A stretch of DNA of 64,000 nucleotides from positions 4,464,001 to 4,528,000 of the forward strand of contig NZ_CP073347.1 in the NCBI RefSeq assembly GCF_024397915.1. The letters are read 5' to 3'. Shown here in pieces: positions 18,563 through 26,922 of the stretch. Within the stretch, counting starts at the first letter, position 1; every line of letters starts with the position of its first letter. The DNA comes from Marinobacterium rhizophilum. GTDB lineage: Bacteria > Pseudomonadota > Gammaproteobacteria > Pseudomonadales > Balneatricaceae. The position numbers and the translations under genes were made by a program. The notes beneath the pieces are model-generated. The model had not been told where the DNA came from. It worked only from the letters and a program-made list of their open reading frames with translations, and did no database searches.

Positions 18563-19021
18563 TTCATGCAGGGAAATGACCGTACTAAATATATAAATGA
18601 GTTTTTAATGCAGATTCTTAAGAAGAAAGGTAGCGTCAGTTGTCGTTACCTGTTATATGTCTTTCTATAACGCTGCCGGAGTTAAAGCCGAAGCCGAGCG
18701 TGGGGGCGGAAAATAGGGGGAAGTTTAGCAGAATGCTTGGATGAGGCTACTTGGAGAACTTTCTGAATTCCGGGGACAGTATACCTATTACCCAGCTCAT
18801 ACTTCTATGTCTGCTTGGTGCCGTTAGTGACCTTCGGCCCTGAGTTTGCTTCTGGAGCACTTCCAGATGATTACAGCGACTACCCGGGTCCCGTCAGGAG
18901 CCGACGAGCACTGGGCCTATTTTTCGATCAGGTCCTCCAGGGACGAGGTATGGATGCCGAGCCGCACAGGGATGTGCCGCTCTTGACCTTGACGTAAGTG
19001 CGCCCGGAAAATCGGTCCAGC
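18563..19021. repeat. Non-coding duplicated tail and dispersed element, copy A
   Basis: No gene is visible. Bases 18563-18760 repeat those at 22213-22420. From 18765 (GAATTCCGGGGACAG) to 18976 the sequence repeats 22423-22437 joined to 24374-24571, that is, the intron-less form of the same element. It ends in a small dyad (GCCGCACAGGGATGTG followed by CCGC). A shorter relative lies at 24828-24891. Sequences opening this way are familiar to me as ends of REP-associated or IS-like units, but no transposase is present here. Confidence 0.6.
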
Positions 19022-19626
19022 GCGCAGTGGTGTGGCGCTGGGAGCCGCGGCCCTTTGGCGACAGCCTGGCCGATGAAGATCCCGATGGTGAGCGGTTAAC
19101 GTTCAATTTGCGTTTTCCAGGACAGTATTTTGATGCCGAGACAGGGCTGTACTATAACTATTACCGTAACTACGACCCTGCGATGGGGCGGTATATGGAG
19201 AGTGATCCGATTGGACTTAATGGTGGGATGAATACCTATACATACGTCAGCGGTAATCCTATTATTTTTTCTGATATTTTTGGTTTGTTACCTGATTGCA
19301 TAGTACATAAGTATTTTCCCCAGAAGGTAATAGTTACGAATCGGTTTGAATATAATGATTTAGACCTACGAAATAGAATTGTATCTGAGTTGGTTTCTAT
19401 TTCTCCAGGAACCTCTCTGGAAAATCCGATGGCACCTAAATTTTCTCCGAGTGTTTCTGGAAATGTTCAGTTATGGTTGATAAAGGAGGCTATTGTCGAA
19501 AAGCTTATCTTTGAAAACACTAGAGTTACGCAGAATGTACAGTATTATTGTACTGAGACTAGATATATTGACTCAGATTGTGGTGGGGAAAGTAAAGAGT
19601 GGAAATGGATTTATTACACGAACTAA
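19022..19626 (+). pseudogene. Displaced RHS tip (orphan), probably frameshifted
   Basis: Bases 19022-19218 repeat 15331-15533 of the intact rhs gene, apart from a six-base deletion and a few changes. They encode VWRWEPRPFGDSLADEDPDG and the DPAMGRYMESDPIGL motif. After that the C-terminus is different (about 140 residues, from NGGMNTYTYVSGNPIIFSD on). There is no proper start, so it needs recombination with the main rhs gene to be expressed. The frame ends at TAA 19626, but a neighbouring frame continues to 19726 (TNILSEVERLIDKDIYMEE and on). This suggests a single-base frameshift near 19600 that cut about 33 residues from the toxin. The effector fold is not recognised. Confidence 0.65.
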
Positions 19627-19739
19627 TATTCTTTCAGAAGTTGAACGGCTTATTGATAAAGATATTTATATGGAAGAAAGAAGTAGAAAACGTCTTGCTC
19701 ATCCAGATATTGGTGTGATTTATTAGAGTCGGAGTATTT

Positions 19740-20162
19740 ATGAAGATCTTATATATTGTTTTTATTGCCGTTGTTGTATTTTTAAATCAGGCGTATGCTT
19801 CATGTGGAGACTACCCGATTATTAAAGGGAAGCGATCTGATGGAAGAGTTGTCAGCGTTTATATTAAGGATGATTATATTATGGGAACAGATTCTTGGGG
19901 GGGCGAATATGGGAAAGATATCGCTTTGAGCCAATCCGAAGTGCTTGGAATATTTTATGATTGGGTGAGTAAAAGTGATCAATTTAATAGCGTAAAAGTA
20001 TTCTCGATTTCCCTAAATAGACATGGTTGCTCTGAATTGAAGGACAAGTGGTATTATACTATAAGCTATAATCCATTGGTTAATGGTCTGGAGTTACAGG
20101 ACGTTGGTTTTTGGTTGATAATTTTGTTAGACGGAAGGGTTGTAGAACCAGTAGTAGAGTGA
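19740..20162 (+). CDS. Exported protein, putative immunity for the displaced tip
   Basis: 140 residues with a clear signal peptide (MKILYIVFIAVVVFLNQAYA, cleavage before SCGDY). The mature domain has two cysteines and a beta-rich look (DGRVVSVYIKDDYIMGTDSWGG; WYYTISYNP). It starts 13 bases after the extended toxin frame ends at 19726. No family is recognised, but a periplasmic immunity protein behind an RHS tip is the obvious reading. Confidence 0.5.
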   Translation: MKILYIVFIAVVVFLNQAYASCGDYPIIKGKRSDGRVVSVYIKDDYIMGTDSWGGEYGKDIALSQSEVLGIFYDWVSKSDQFNSVKVFSISLNRHGCSELKDKWYYTISYNPLVNGLELQDVGFWLIILLDGRVVEPVVE

Positions 20163-20469
20163 TATCGATGATATAGTAGGGAAAACGTATGATCGATTTT
20201 TATATAGGGTTCTGATCCGAATTGCGCAGATCATTGATTTAAAGGATGATCCTATTTAGTCGGCCCTGAAAAACTGCCTTCTAAAGGCATAAGCCTGCTT
20301 TCCTGGAGGTTTTGCTTGAGCTCACCACTGTGACTTGGCGTTCAAACGGCAAGTGCCTTGTACTCCTGACTGTTTTTCAACTCGATCAACACGTGACGCA
20401 GCACACCCGAGTTCGACAGTTAAAAGCGTAAGTTATTGATTTGTATAGAGCGCGTTTAAAAGCGCTCCA
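20163..20469. other. Gap with possible transposase debris, no gene
   Basis: About 300 bases without a supported gene. On the minus strand around 20340-20410 a short open stretch reads like a decayed transposase end (LRHVLIELKNSQEYKALAV), consistent with the IS remnant just to the right. Confidence 0.35.
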
Positions 20470-20820
20470 CTACATTACGCCAAGGCCACCGGTCGAGGTG
20501 GGTTTCTTGACCCCCCAGTACCTTGAAGATATCCAGTTGCTCGGCGCTCATCGCCGACAGGCCTTCGACACGGCGATTGTAAAGCTGCGCCTGGTGATGC
20601 TGGATACGGCTCAGCAGGGCCAGTGCCCGCTCCGGCGAGTGCGGGCTGTCATGCGCCTTCAGCCGCGTTCGATATCGGCCAGCGACTTGTAGCGGCGCAG
20701 CTCATCCGCTTGCTCGGACAGGCCTTCGGTGCGGATCTTGGTCATGTCGTAAAACACCAACGACAGCTCCTGATCCACCAGGGGCCGCAACTGCTCGGCC
20801 AGCAGGTCGAAGATTGATCG
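20470..20820 (-). pseudogene. Remnant of an IS1634/IS4-like transposase
   Basis: Reading the minus strand from 20820 gives FDLLAEQLRPLVDQELSLVF, then YDMTKIRTEGLSEQADELRR, the region before the second catalytic Asp of IS1634-type transposases. The middle of the gene is missing. A second segment reads SPERALALLSRIQHHQAQLY and then NRRVEGLSAMSAEQLDIFKV, which is the typical C-terminus. Deletion and frame changes show the element is dead. It lies directly upstream of the toxin-antitoxin pair. Confidence 0.65.
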
Positions 20821-20901
20821 CGTAGTATACACTTACACCTAGTTGGTCTATATTTAGATCTGTATAAGGGTCGTTTAAAAGATCTGAAGTTGAGGTGTCG
20901 C

Positions 20902-21159
20902 ATGAGCGTGGAAAGAATGATGGCAGGTATCTCTGCCAGTATCACTGACTTTAAAGCCAATCCCAATGCGATTATTCAGCGGTCGGGAGGGGAAGCTGTG
21001 GCCGTACTCAAGAGCAATGTCCCCTGCTTCTATGCGGTACCGCCTGAGTTGTTCGAGATGATGAGCGAAGCAGTCGAGGATCTGGCGTTGCTTACCCAGG
21101 CGCGTGAACGTCTTGGCGATGGCAAGGAACCCGTAGAAGTTAACATCGATGACCTATAG
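20902..21159 (+). CDS. RelB/Phd-like (StbD-type) antitoxin
   Basis: 85 residues from ATG 20902 (MSVERMMAGISAS). An upstream ATG at 20890 adds four residues. The sequence ITDFKANPNAIIQRSGGEAVAVLKSNVPCFYAVPPELFEMM is the DNA-binding Phd/YefM-like core, and the acidic C-terminus would wrap round the toxin. It overlaps the toxin gene by 11 bases, as is usual for such modules, and probably represses its own promoter. Confidence 0.85.
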   Translation: MSVERMMAGISASITDFKANPNAIIQRSGGEAVAVLKSNVPCFYAVPPELFEMMSEAVEDLALLTQARERLGDGKEPVEVNIDDL

Positions 21160-21430
21160 GCTGAAGTTCCACCCGGATGCCCTGGAGGAGTGGGAGCGTC
21201 TACCGTCAGCGGTGAAAGAGTACTTTAAAGGCAAGCTTCGGGAACGATTGGAGCATCCTCACGTTCCCAAGGCTCGCCTGTCGGGCGGCTATAATTTGTA
21301 CAAGATCAAACGGAAGCATCCTCCATTCCGATTGACGTACCATGTAAACGACAAGGAGCTGATCGTAACGGCACTCAGCGTAGGGAAGCGAGACGGTGAC
21401 GTTTATCGTGAGATGCTAGAAAGGCTCTAG
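21149..21430 (+). CDS. RelE/ParE-superfamily (StbE-type) toxin
   Basis: 93 residues: TYRLKFHPDALEEWERLPSA, then KARLSGGYNLYKIKRKHPPF, then VNDKELIVTALSVGKRDGDVY. This is a complete RelE-fold toxin with the basic and C-terminal tyrosine residues typical of mRNA-cleaving members. The pair may stabilise the surrounding island. It is probably intact, since the antitoxin is too. Confidence 0.88.
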   Translation: MTYRLKFHPDALEEWERLPSAVKEYFKGKLRERLEHPHVPKARLSGGYNLYKIKRKHPPFRLTYHVNDKELIVTALSVGKRDGDVYREMLERL

Positions 21431-21481
21431 CATCGCCTCCCTTCGAAATTATTCCGAAAAAATTGATAAGCAAACACGCAA

Positions 21482-21889
21482 GGTGCGCGATTAGTTTACA
21501 ACTACTTCCGGGATTACGACCCGAGAACGGGAAGGTATTTTCAATCCGATCCGATTGGGCTTTCTGGTGGGCGGAATACTTACGGCTATTCTTATCATAA
21601 CCCTGTCTTGAATATTGATCCTATTGGCCCATGGAAAGATACGAACACGGAAGAACGCGTTCCTGCTAATACACTGCTACCAAATAGACCAGAAAAATGT
21701 GAGAAAGATTATAGGCGTGATCGCAATAAGTGCGAGTTACAATGTCGTAATGTTTTCTCAAAAAATATGTGTATGATAACCGCGAGACTAAAGCAATTGG
21801 TTTGTCTCGCTAAGAAACCCAAAGTTGATTGGGATGATTTTGATGATATGGGTGGTGATGGGCCTAATTTTATGGGAGGTTTTAATTGA
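21482..21889 (+). pseudogene. RHS tip fragment (copy B), without its RHS core
   Basis: An open frame without a proper start reads LVYNYFRDYDPRTGRYFQSD, then PIGLSGGRNTYGYSYHNPVL, the canonical RHS junction. A variable tail of about 90 residues follows (KCEKDYRRDRNKCELQCRNV, then DWDDFDDMGGDGPNFMGGFN) and ends at 21889. The core motif differs from that of the main rhs gene, so it derives from a different RHS protein. The TGA stop overlaps the TTG start of the next gene. It is a displaced tip, silent unless recombined. Confidence 0.65.
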
Positions 21890-22212
21890 ACGGGAAGAGT
21901 TTTGATGCAGATAGCCTATCAAGTAAATTGATGGTTGATGGCCGTGTTGAAGTTATATTTTCAATGTTTAAGGGGCGGTTCTTGGATCAATTGATAAAAA
22001 CGGATCTGCGCTTGGCGTATGGTAAAAATGATAACCGATTATTAATATTTTTACTGTTAATTAAAGGAATGGTATTAGTGCTTTGCTCAAGTTTATTTTT
22101 TCGAGACATTACGGATGTATATGACTTCTACATCATGAATAGGAGTCGGATTAATATCCGTAAAGAACGTACAGAAAATGGGCTTGCAAAATTTGTATTT
22201 TTTCTCAGTTGA
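21886..22212 (+). CDS. Immunity-like membrane protein, copy B
   Basis: 108 residues from a TTG start at 21886. TTGA overlaps the tip stop codon by four bases, and GGGAGG precedes it, so translation is coupled to the tip in the ancestral arrangement. It is nearly identical to copy A at 18236. It contains one strong hydrophobic segment (LLIFLLLIKGMVLVLCSSLF) and no recognised family. This copy shows the original toxin-tip/immunity order, without an insertion sequence. Confidence 0.55.
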   Translation: MNGKSFDADSLSSKLMVDGRVEVIFSMFKGRFLDQLIKTDLRLAYGKNDNRLLIFLLLIKGMVLVLCSSLFFRDITDVYDFYIMNRSRINIRKERTENGLAKFVFFLS

Positions 22213-22953
22213 TTCATGCAGGGAAGTGATCGTGCTAAATATACAGAGTGAGTTTTTAATGCAGGTGTTTAAGAAGAAAGGTGGCGTCAGTTGTTGTTAC
22301 CTGTTATATGTCTTTCTATAACGCTGCCGGAGTTAAAGCCGAAGCCGAGCGTGGGGGCGGAAAATAGGGGAAAGTTCAGCTGAATGCTTGGATGACGCTA
22401 CTTGGAATTCCGGGAATTCCGGGAATTCCGGGGACAGCAGCGGCTTGGCAATGCCGCACATTCTAGCGGGTGAGACTCCCGCCCGGGTAACCGCTAGCCA
22501 CGGGCCCGGTATCGAGCCTTGCAGTTGGCCCGGCGACGGACCGATTGATGCGTAGGTACGAAAGCAGGCGAGGTGCAAAGGTAACGGGTGAAGCCGACCC
22601 TGAAGGTGTTGAGCCCCGAAAAGTATGAATTGGAGAGTGCCGACGGGCTTGTCCCTCCGGCAGGCAACAACTCTCAACGCGTCAAGGCGAGCGTTGCGGG
22701 TACTCCCCGGGGTCCGAGGCCGTGTCGAGCCTGACATCGCGAATGTGCGGTAACCAAGGAGATCCAGTCACCGGCGCGAAGGAACTCGCGCACCCGCCGA
22801 CAAGTGATAACAAGCGAGGAAGCGGGCAGTGGTAACTGGAAGTCGGAGCCATCTGTAGTAGCAAAGAACCCTGGTAATGCGGGGGGAGCCAAGGGGTGGC
22901 GGCTTGAGACAACGTGAGAGGGCAACACGGACCTACGCAGAGAGGAACAACCC

Positions 22954-24288
22954 GTGCAAACACGACTTGAACGTTTCACACAGAAGGCGCGTGCGGAACC
23001 CAGGCTCCAGTTTACGGCCCTGATGGGGTTGTTGTCGGAGGGTACCGGGCTGCACGCCAGCTTCGTGCGCCAGGATGGAAGAAAAGCGCCCGGAGTGGAT
23101 GGGGTAAAGAAAGACGCTTATGCGGAAAACCTCGCGGAGCGGATAGCGGATCTATCGGCCCGCGTGCGGCGCTTGGGCTACCGGCCGAAGCCTGCACGGC
23201 GGACCTACATCCCCAAAGGGAACGGCCGCTACCGCCCGCTGGGCATCCCCAGCTTTGAGGACCGACTGGTACAGGACCGGCTCAGCCGGATCCTGCAGGC
23301 CATCTGGGAACCGGAATTCCGCGACTGCTCCTACGGCTTCCGTCCGGGGCGCAGCGCTCACCAAGCGCTTGCCCGAGTAGCGGAAGTCATCACCAACGAG
23401 CAGACCCAGTGGGTCGTGGAGGCGGACATCAAAGGCTTCTTTGACCACGTCCACCACGATCACCTGATGCGGTTTCTGGGGCACCGGATCAAGGATCCCA
23501 ATTTCCTGCGGATCATCCGGCGCTTCCTCAAGGCGGGCATCATGGAAGATGGCATATTCGACGCGACGCTGGAGGGAACACCGCAAGGCGGACTCGTCTC
23601 CCCGGTGTTGGCGAACATCTACCTGCACTACGTATTGGACCTGTGGTTCGAGAAACGCTTTGCCCGGCAATGCCGGGGCAAAGCCTATCTCGTCCGCTAC
23701 GCCGACGACTATATCGCCTGCTTCCAATACGAAGGGGACGCCAAGCGTTTTCACCGCGAGATGGTGACGCGCCTGGCCAAGTTCGCTCTGGAAGTCGAGC
23801 CCAGCAAGACCGCGATACTGCGCTTTGGTAGCACCGCATTGCGCTACAAGGCGCGCGGCCATAAATGCCCGCGCACCTTCAGCTTCCTCGGTTTCACCCA
23901 CTATGCAGGCCGCAGCCGCACGGGGCGCTTCGTGGTGGGTCGCAAAACCGATGGCAAGCGCAAGCGCAAGAAGCTCAAGCTGTTGAGTGCACGCCTGAGA
24001 GGAATGCGCAGCGAGGGAGGAAGAGTGATGATCGCTTTTCTGCGACGGCATCTTCAAGGGCATATCCAGTACTACGGCGTCAGTGGCAATGGCCGGAGCG
24101 TGGCGAGTTACATCTACTGTGCCACGCACTACCTATACAAATGGTTGAACCGGCGTAGCCAGCGGTGCTCATTAAACTGGAAGAGCTTTGGGGAAGTCGT
24201 ACGCCCGTTGCTGCCAACGGCTCGGATCGTGCACGACCTTTATCCTGTGCCAAAGTGGAAGACTCAAGCTGGGAGCCGGATGGTGTAA
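22954..24288 (+). CDS. ltrA: Group II intron reverse transcriptase/maturase
   Basis: 444 residues. RT fingers and palm are clear: RRTYIPKGNGRYRPLGIPSF, DRLVQDRL, YGFRPGRSAHQAL, ADIKGFFDHVHHD, GTPQGGLVSPVLANIYLHY and the catalytic YADD at about residue 249. The X/maturase region follows (YLYKWLNRRSQRCSLNWKSF). No HNH endonuclease domain is present, as in endonuclease-less introns. It helps intron splicing and carries out retrohoming. The reading frame is intact. The stop codon lies in the apical loop of domain V, so coding sequence and ribozyme core overlap. Confidence 0.95.
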   Translation: MQTRLERFTQKARAEPRLQFTALMGLLSEGTGLHASFVRQDGRKAPGVDGVKKDAYAENLAERIADLSARVRRLGYRPKPARRTYIPKGNGRYRPLGIPSFEDRLVQDRLSRILQAIWEPEFRDCSYGFRPGRSAHQALARVAEVITNEQTQWVVEADIKGFFDHVHHDHLMRFLGHRIKDPNFLRIIRRFLKAGIMEDGIFDATLEGTPQGGLVSPVLANIYLHYVLDLWFEKRFARQCRGKAYLVRYADDYIACFQYEGDAKRFHREMVTRLAKFALEVEPSKTAILRFGSTALRYKARGHKCPRTFSFLGFTHYAGRSRTGRFVVGRKTDGKRKRKKLKLLSARLRGMRSEGGRVMIAFLRRHLQGHIQYYGVSGNGRSVASYIYCATHYLYKWLNRRSQRCSLNWKSFGEVVRPLLPTARIVHDLYPVPKWKTQAGSRMV

Positions 24289-24305
24289 CACTCCAAGTCC
24301 GGTTC
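24273..24305 (+). ncRNA. Group II intron domain V
   Basis: A 33-base hairpin opens with GAGCCGG, which includes the AGC catalytic triad. It has a GUAA apical tetraloop, a two-base bulge in the CCAAGUCC strand and closes with GGUUC, as expected for domain V. The remaining 68 bases to the 3' end would hold domain VI. Confidence 0.85.
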
Positions 24306-24373
24306 TGCGAGGAGCCGGGGACGAACCGATGCGCGAATTTGCTGTGCACTGGCAAGGAACCAGCTTACTCTCC

Positions 24374-24571
24374 GTATACCTATTACCCAGCTCATACTTC
24401 TATGTCTGCTTGGTGCCGTTAGTGACCTTCGGCCCTGAGTTTGCTTCTGGAGCACTTCCAGATGATTACAGCGACCACCCGGGTCCCGTCAGGAGCCGAC
24501 GAGCACTGGGCCTATTTTTCGATCAGGTCCGCCAGGGGCGAGGTATGGATGCCGAGCCGCACAGGGATGTG
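24374..24571. repeat. Dispersed element, copy B right part
   Basis: Continues the element split by the intron and repeats 18780-18976 with only a few substitutions (for example GACCACCC for GACTACCC). Together with the left part at 22423-22437 it gives one intron-free unit of about 212 bases. No reading frame is convincing. Confidence 0.75.
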
Positions 24572-24827
24572 AGGGTTCTTCACCTTGAAGGCTGGCCGCC
24601 CGCACAATTGCTTCGGAGCGCAGTGTAAAGGCTTCTGCGGGCGCGCTTTCTTTCGCGCGAGCAAAGAAAAGTGAGTCGCCGAGGCGAAAAAGGGGTTATC
24701 CAATAGCGGTAATACTTCATGAATCTGGCAAACCTAAAATAGCACCCTGTAACCCCGCTGTTGGGTTACGATCCTTCGGATCTTCACCCAACCTACCCGA
24801 CTGCAAACCACAACGTCCTGAGCCGGT
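24572..24827. other. Intergenic region, no gene seen
   Basis: Contains short dyads such as GCGCGCTTTCTTTCGCGCG near 24630 and otherwise no open frame with a start signal. It is the right margin of the accessory island. Confidence 0.4.
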
Positions 24828-24909
24828 GAATTCCGGGGATAGTTTACCTATTACCCAAGACGTCAATGTCAGCTTAGTGCCGTCAGCGACCGTCATGGTC
24901 GCTGACGGC
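24828..24909. repeat. Dispersed element, copy C, with a strong hairpin
   Basis: GAATTCCGGGGATAG and the following TTTACCTATTACCCA repeat the head of copies A and B. A 13-base-pair stem (GCCGTCAGCGACC, loop GTCAT, at 24879-24909) lies inside it, where the other copies have only a degenerate version. It is 50 bases past the rhlE stop and may serve as a transcription barrier, although it lacks a T-run. Confidence 0.6.
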
Positions 24910-24959
24910 GGGCCAGGCTCTGAGTAACCAGGCCGCTAGCCGCTCAGGTTTTTCCGGTT

Positions 24960-26267
24960 TTACTTCTTGCGCTTTTTTGACGCCGACAGCAGCGACGGCC
25001 GGACGGCGCGGGTGTTGGTGTCGTCGACTTCGGGCATCGGGGTCGGCGCGGCCTTGACTGGAGCCGGTTTCATCTTGGCGCGCAGGCGCGAGTTTTTTGA
25101 TGCCCGCAGGCTGTGGTCATCGTCGGCGGCGTTGCTGCCCTGGTAGGGCACGGGCTTGATCGACAGCGGGCGGCCAATCAGTGCCTCGATGGCCACCAGG
25201 TAGCGCTTTTCATCCGGTGCCACCAGGGAGATGGCCTGACCCTTGCCACCGGCGCGGCCGGTGCGGCCTATGCGGTGGACATAGGCTTCGGGGACATTGG
25301 GCAGGTCATAGTTGACCACCCGGGGCAGGGAATCGATATCCAGCCCGCGGGCGGCGACGTCGGTAGCCACCAGGATGCGGATCTTGCCCTGGCTGAAGCC
25401 GGCCAGCACGCCGACCCGCTCGCGCTGGGGCTTGTCGCCGTGCAGCGCGCGGGCATCAATGCCCTCGGCCTGCAGGTAGTCGGCCACCATGTCGGCCCGC
25501 TTCTTGGTGCGGGTGAACACCAGCGCCTGGGCCCATTGCCCGCCCTGGATCAGGTAGCTGAGCACATCGCACTTGTCGGACTGGTCCACGGCGTAGGCAA
25601 ACTGCAGCACCGTTTTGGCAGTGGAGTTGCGCTTGGTGACCCTGACCCAGGTGGGCTGTTGCAGAAACTCGGGTACCAGCTGCTCGATGGCGGCGGACAG
25701 GGTGGCCGAGAACAGCAGGGTCTGGCAGCGGCGCGGCATTTTCTTGCGCACCTGGCGAATGTCGGCAATAAAGCCCAGGTCCAGCATGCGGTCGGCTTCG
25801 TCCAGCACCAGCATTTCCAGCCGGCGCAAATCGAAGAAGCCCTGGCTGAGCAGGTCGAGCAGGCGGCCGGGGGTGGCCACCAGAATATCCGCCCCGCGCC
25901 TGAGTTGGCCGATCTGCGATTCGATGCGGCTGCCGCCGTAGAGCGCAATGGTGCGCAGGCTCAGGTAGCGGCCGTAGGTGTTCAGGCTTTCGGTCACCTG
26001 CAGCGCCAGCTCCCGCGTGGGCACCAGCACCAGGGCCCGTATCGGGCGGATTTCATCAACGGCGGGCTCTGCCGCCAGTTCCTGCAGTATGGGCAGGGCG
26101 AAGGCGGCGGTCTTGCCGGTGCCGGTCTGGGCCTCGGCGACCAGGTCGGCACCGTTCAAAATGGCGGGAATCGCCTGGGTCTGCACGGCGGTGGGGCTGC
26201 GGTAGCCGAGCTCCGCCAGAACCTGCTGCAGGGGATCAATAAGGCCTAGGGCGTTAAACGTGCTCAT
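24960..26267 (-). CDS. rhlE: DEAD-box RNA helicase, RhlE-like
   Basis: 435 residues from ATG 26267 (MSTFNALGL). A longer start at 26309 adds 14 residues of poor quality. All helicase motifs are visible: Q-motif (YRSPTAVQTQAIP), motif I AQTGTGKT, Ia PTRELA, II VLDEADRMLD, III SAT, V ATDVAARGLD and VI HRIGRTGRAG. The C-terminal tail is basic (LRAKMKPAPVK; SASKKRKK), as in RhlE, and probably binds RNA. Role: RNA remodelling in ribosome maturation and decay. It is monocistronic. Confidence 0.92.
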   Translation of the reverse strand: MSTFNALGLIDPLQQVLAELGYRSPTAVQTQAIPAILNGADLVAEAQTGTGKTAAFALPILQELAAEPAVDEIRPIRALVLVPTRELALQVTESLNTYGRYLSLRTIALYGGSRIESQIGQLRRGADILVATPGRLLDLLSQGFFDLRRLEMLVLDEADRMLDLGFIADIRQVRKKMPRRCQTLLFSATLSAAIEQLVPEFLQQPTWVRVTKRNSTAKTVLQFAYAVDQSDKCDVLSYLIQGGQWAQALVFTRTKKRADMVADYLQAEGIDARALHGDKPQRERVGVLAGFSQGKIRILVATDVAARGLDIDSLPRVVNYDLPNVPEAYVHRIGRTGRAGGKGQAISLVAPDEKRYLVAIEALIGRPLSIKPVPYQGSNAADDDHSLRASKNSRLRAKMKPAPVKAAPTPMPEVDDTNTRAVRPSLLSASKKRKK

Positions 26268-26309
26268 AGCTACCTGTGAGCCGCCAGCGCGACCCGGTTC
26301 GAATTGCAA

Positions 26310-26922
26310 AAAAAGAGGCGTAGCTTAACTGAATCTGCCGACAACGGCGACTATCGTGCAGCGCGGTCAAGGATAGCGGCGCGACCTGGCCACAGGGTTT
26401 TTATGCCGCCAGGCGTTGACCGCAACCCCTGGCAGGCATAGTGTCAGACTCTGTCTCTGCTATTGCTCAGGGTTTTGAATCACCGATGCACACCTGTTTG
26501 CCGGGTCGGTCGTCTTCTGACCGCCAAGGCGCCCCCTTCCTGTTTCGCCTGGCCTTCGTGTTTCTACTCGCGGGCTTGCTTGCGTTGTGGCCCAGGATGC
26601 CGGCGGCGGGTGATGCGACGGCAGTGCCCTGGCTGGCGCTGGAGGTTGTCGGCAGTGTGGTGGACGGCGATGGCGCCCGTCCTGGTCGCGCCAGCGGCGA
26701 CAGCGAAAACAGCGCCTGCGGCGATGACAATGGTCTCGCCAGGTTTGATAGCACCACTGCCGCCAGGGCAGCACGATGGTTCCCCCTGGGTTCCGTGCTG
26801 GGCTGGCATCCCGTTCCCTGTACGCTTGAACATGCCCGCGCGCCCCCTGCCGCAGTCTGATCCCTGAACCTGAGTAGTTTACTTTTCGTTTGATGATCAC
26901 TCTGGCTAGTGAGGCCATTGCC
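26310..26922. other. Intergenic region with one doubtful ORF
   Basis: Between divergent rhlE and the CBS gene. A plus-strand frame from about 26486 to 26860 has a hydrophobic stretch (FLFRLAFVFLLAGLLALWP) but an alanine/glycine-biased remainder and no family resemblance. Minus-strand frames overlap it. I cannot decide whether it is a small membrane protein gene or fortuitous, and I leave it uncalled. Confidence 0.35.

Larger units (their letters stand above)
22437..24373 (+). mobile_element. Group II intron, inserted in the dispersed element
   Basis: Comparison with the empty site at 18765-18795 places the intron between GGGGACAG and TATACC, ambiguous by one G (22437-24373 or 22438-24374). 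It carries a structured 5' part (22440-22950), a reverse transcriptase/maturase gene and a domain V. The deduced 5' end (GCAGCGGC) is not the usual GUGYG. The left flank has a triplicated AATTCCGGG motif not found in copy A. Confidence 0.85.

Noticed and set aside
20441..20692. 83-codon plus-strand ORF
   Set aside because: It is antisense to the IS1634-like transposase remnant.
25113..26249. 378-codon plus-strand ORF
   Set aside because: It is antisense to rhlE, whose helicase motifs are unmistakable.
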